A stretch of DNA of 23,407 nucleotides from assembly GCA_030605805.1 (NCBI GenBank), contig JAUWHQ010000205.1, forward strand, positions 1 to 23,407, in the 5' to 3' direction. Under the pieces are notes generated by a model. The model did not search any database. It saw nothing but the letters and a program-made list of their open reading frames with translations, and was not told the DNA's origin. This document shows positions 23,020 through 23,407 of the stretch, one piece after another. The position numbers and the translations under genes were made by a program. Position 1 is the first letter of the stretch. Each line of letters starts with the position of its first letter. The stretch is from Methanosarcinales archaeon. GTDB taxonomy: Archaea; Halobacteriota; Methanosarcinia; Methanosarcinales; Methanogasteraceae.

Positions 23020-23142
23020 ATGAACTACATCGGTGCACAGCACACGTGTGGCAATTGTGAACGCGAACAACGCGGCATAACATGTGATGATCTGTGTGGG
23101 CGGGGGGAGTGTCCGCTCATGCAGAACCCGGAGACTTCCTGA
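23020..23142 (+). CDS. Possible 40-aa Cys-rich small protein
   Basis: Hand-translated, begins MNYIGAQHTCGNCEREQRG and continues ITCDDLCGRGECPLMQNPETS. Five Cys (10, 13, 22, 26, 31) and H8 form CxxC and CxxxCxxxxC patterns, suggesting a metal- or cluster-binding miniprotein. TTTTTAA lies about 33 nt before the ATG; no Shine-Dalgarno is visible. It is divergent from the radical SAM gene. The composition looks protein-like, but homologs would be needed to be sure. I do not recognise a family. Confidence 0.4.
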   Translation: MNYIGAQHTCGNCEREQRGITCDDLCGRGECPLMQNPETS

Positions 23143-23320
23143 TCGTGACTACAGCCGATATGGCGTGGCAGCCAAACCCCGGGATTGAATCAAGATGTTC
23201 TACAATTATTCGCTCCTCCCGACATACGTTTAATCGCTTCGTGCAGTTACTTAAATATCTTCACTCGTCCCCTTAAATCACAAACGGTGGAATGAATTAT
23301 GAGGCATCTGTGGGTTCTTT
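23143..23320. other. Intergenic region before the RelE-like gene end
   Basis: About 180 nt with no supported gene. TTAAATATCT at 23251-23260 looks like a plus-strand TATA, and GGTGGAATG at 23285-23293 starts a 13-codon ORF; neither leads to a recognisable protein. Confidence 0.3.
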
Positions 23321-23407
23321 TCATCGCCCATAAACCCTACTTCTTTTATCCACTCTGAAAACCAGGATTATATCATCTTCTGGAATTACCCTATAAAACA
23401 CCCTGAA
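23321..23407 (-). CDS. RelE/ParE-superfamily toxin, C-terminal 28 residues only
   Basis: The gene enters from the right edge on the minus strand; 28 codons and a TGA at 23323-23321 are visible. The translation is FRVFYRVIPEDDIILVF followed by RVDKRSRVYGR. This matches the RelE/mRNA-interferase C-terminal pattern 'yRvfY.i.....ilv..v.kR..vY'. The last strands of the RelE fold carry the Arg/Tyr residues typical of ribosome-dependent mRNA cleavage. An antitoxin gene would be expected just outside the window. The family call rests on a short segment. Confidence 0.6.
   Translation of the reverse strand, partial: FRVFYRVIPEDDIILVFRVDKRSRVYGR

Noticed and set aside
23291..23332. Short plus-strand ORF with GGTGG before ATG 23291
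   Set aside because: It has only 13 codons, no motif, and overlaps the end of the RelE-like gene on the other strand.

Overview
This window looks like a chromosomal segment of a euryarchaeon of the methanogen/ANME-like group (Methanosarcinales-related lineages are my best guess). The evidence is a split RNA polymerase largest subunit (A' and A''), an RNase P p30 protein, ribosomal proteins L18e and L13, a clamp-loader small subunit, an HVO_0476-type zinc finger protein, a KaiC-like ATPase, an aldehyde:ferredoxin oxidoreductase, and TATA/BRE-type promoters with several apparently leaderless starts. I saw no rRNA, tRNA, CRISPR array or insertion sequence. The taxonomic placement is inference from gene content, not from a search.

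Layout, left to right. (1) The 5' part of the RNase P component 3 gene runs off the left edge (minus), followed by a plus-strand fusion of pentapeptide repeats to a two-TM ion-channel module. (2) An AIM24-family gene (minus) lies divergent from a ribosomal/RNA-binding operon L18e-L13-KH protein (plus). (3) A long minus-strand block holds hisD, yjbQ, a tiny two-TM protein, AOR and a signal-peptide/TM-anchored surface protein. (4) A plus-strand four-gene operon holds rfcS, a KaiC-like ATPase, a two-domain methyltransferase and an HVO_0476-type zinc finger protein. (5) A minus-strand glycogen pair consists of a debranching enzyme and a GT4 glycosyltransferase with overlapping stop and start. (6) rpoA1-rpoA2 (plus) has overlapping stop and start. 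(7) A 42-aa zinc ribbon and a radical SAM/SPASM-like protein follow (both minus), then a small Cys-rich ORF (plus) and the 3' end of a RelE-like toxin entering from the right edge (minus).

The most notable points are as follows. rfcS has no ATG/GTG/TTG upstream of its conserved EKYRP motif and seems to start at ATC or ATT. Two normally long archaeal operons (rpoH-B-A'-A''-L30e-nusA and L18e-L13-S9-rpoN-rpoK) are reduced to cores here. The ion-channel fusion has an unusual filter sequence (GYSN). A perfect 15-bp tandem repeat occupies the AIM24 promoter region. A long imperfect inverted repeat of a dispersed-repeat type lies at 13778-13850. Several genes are much shorter than the longest open frame suggests; promoter and ribosome-binding-site positions were used to place their starts.
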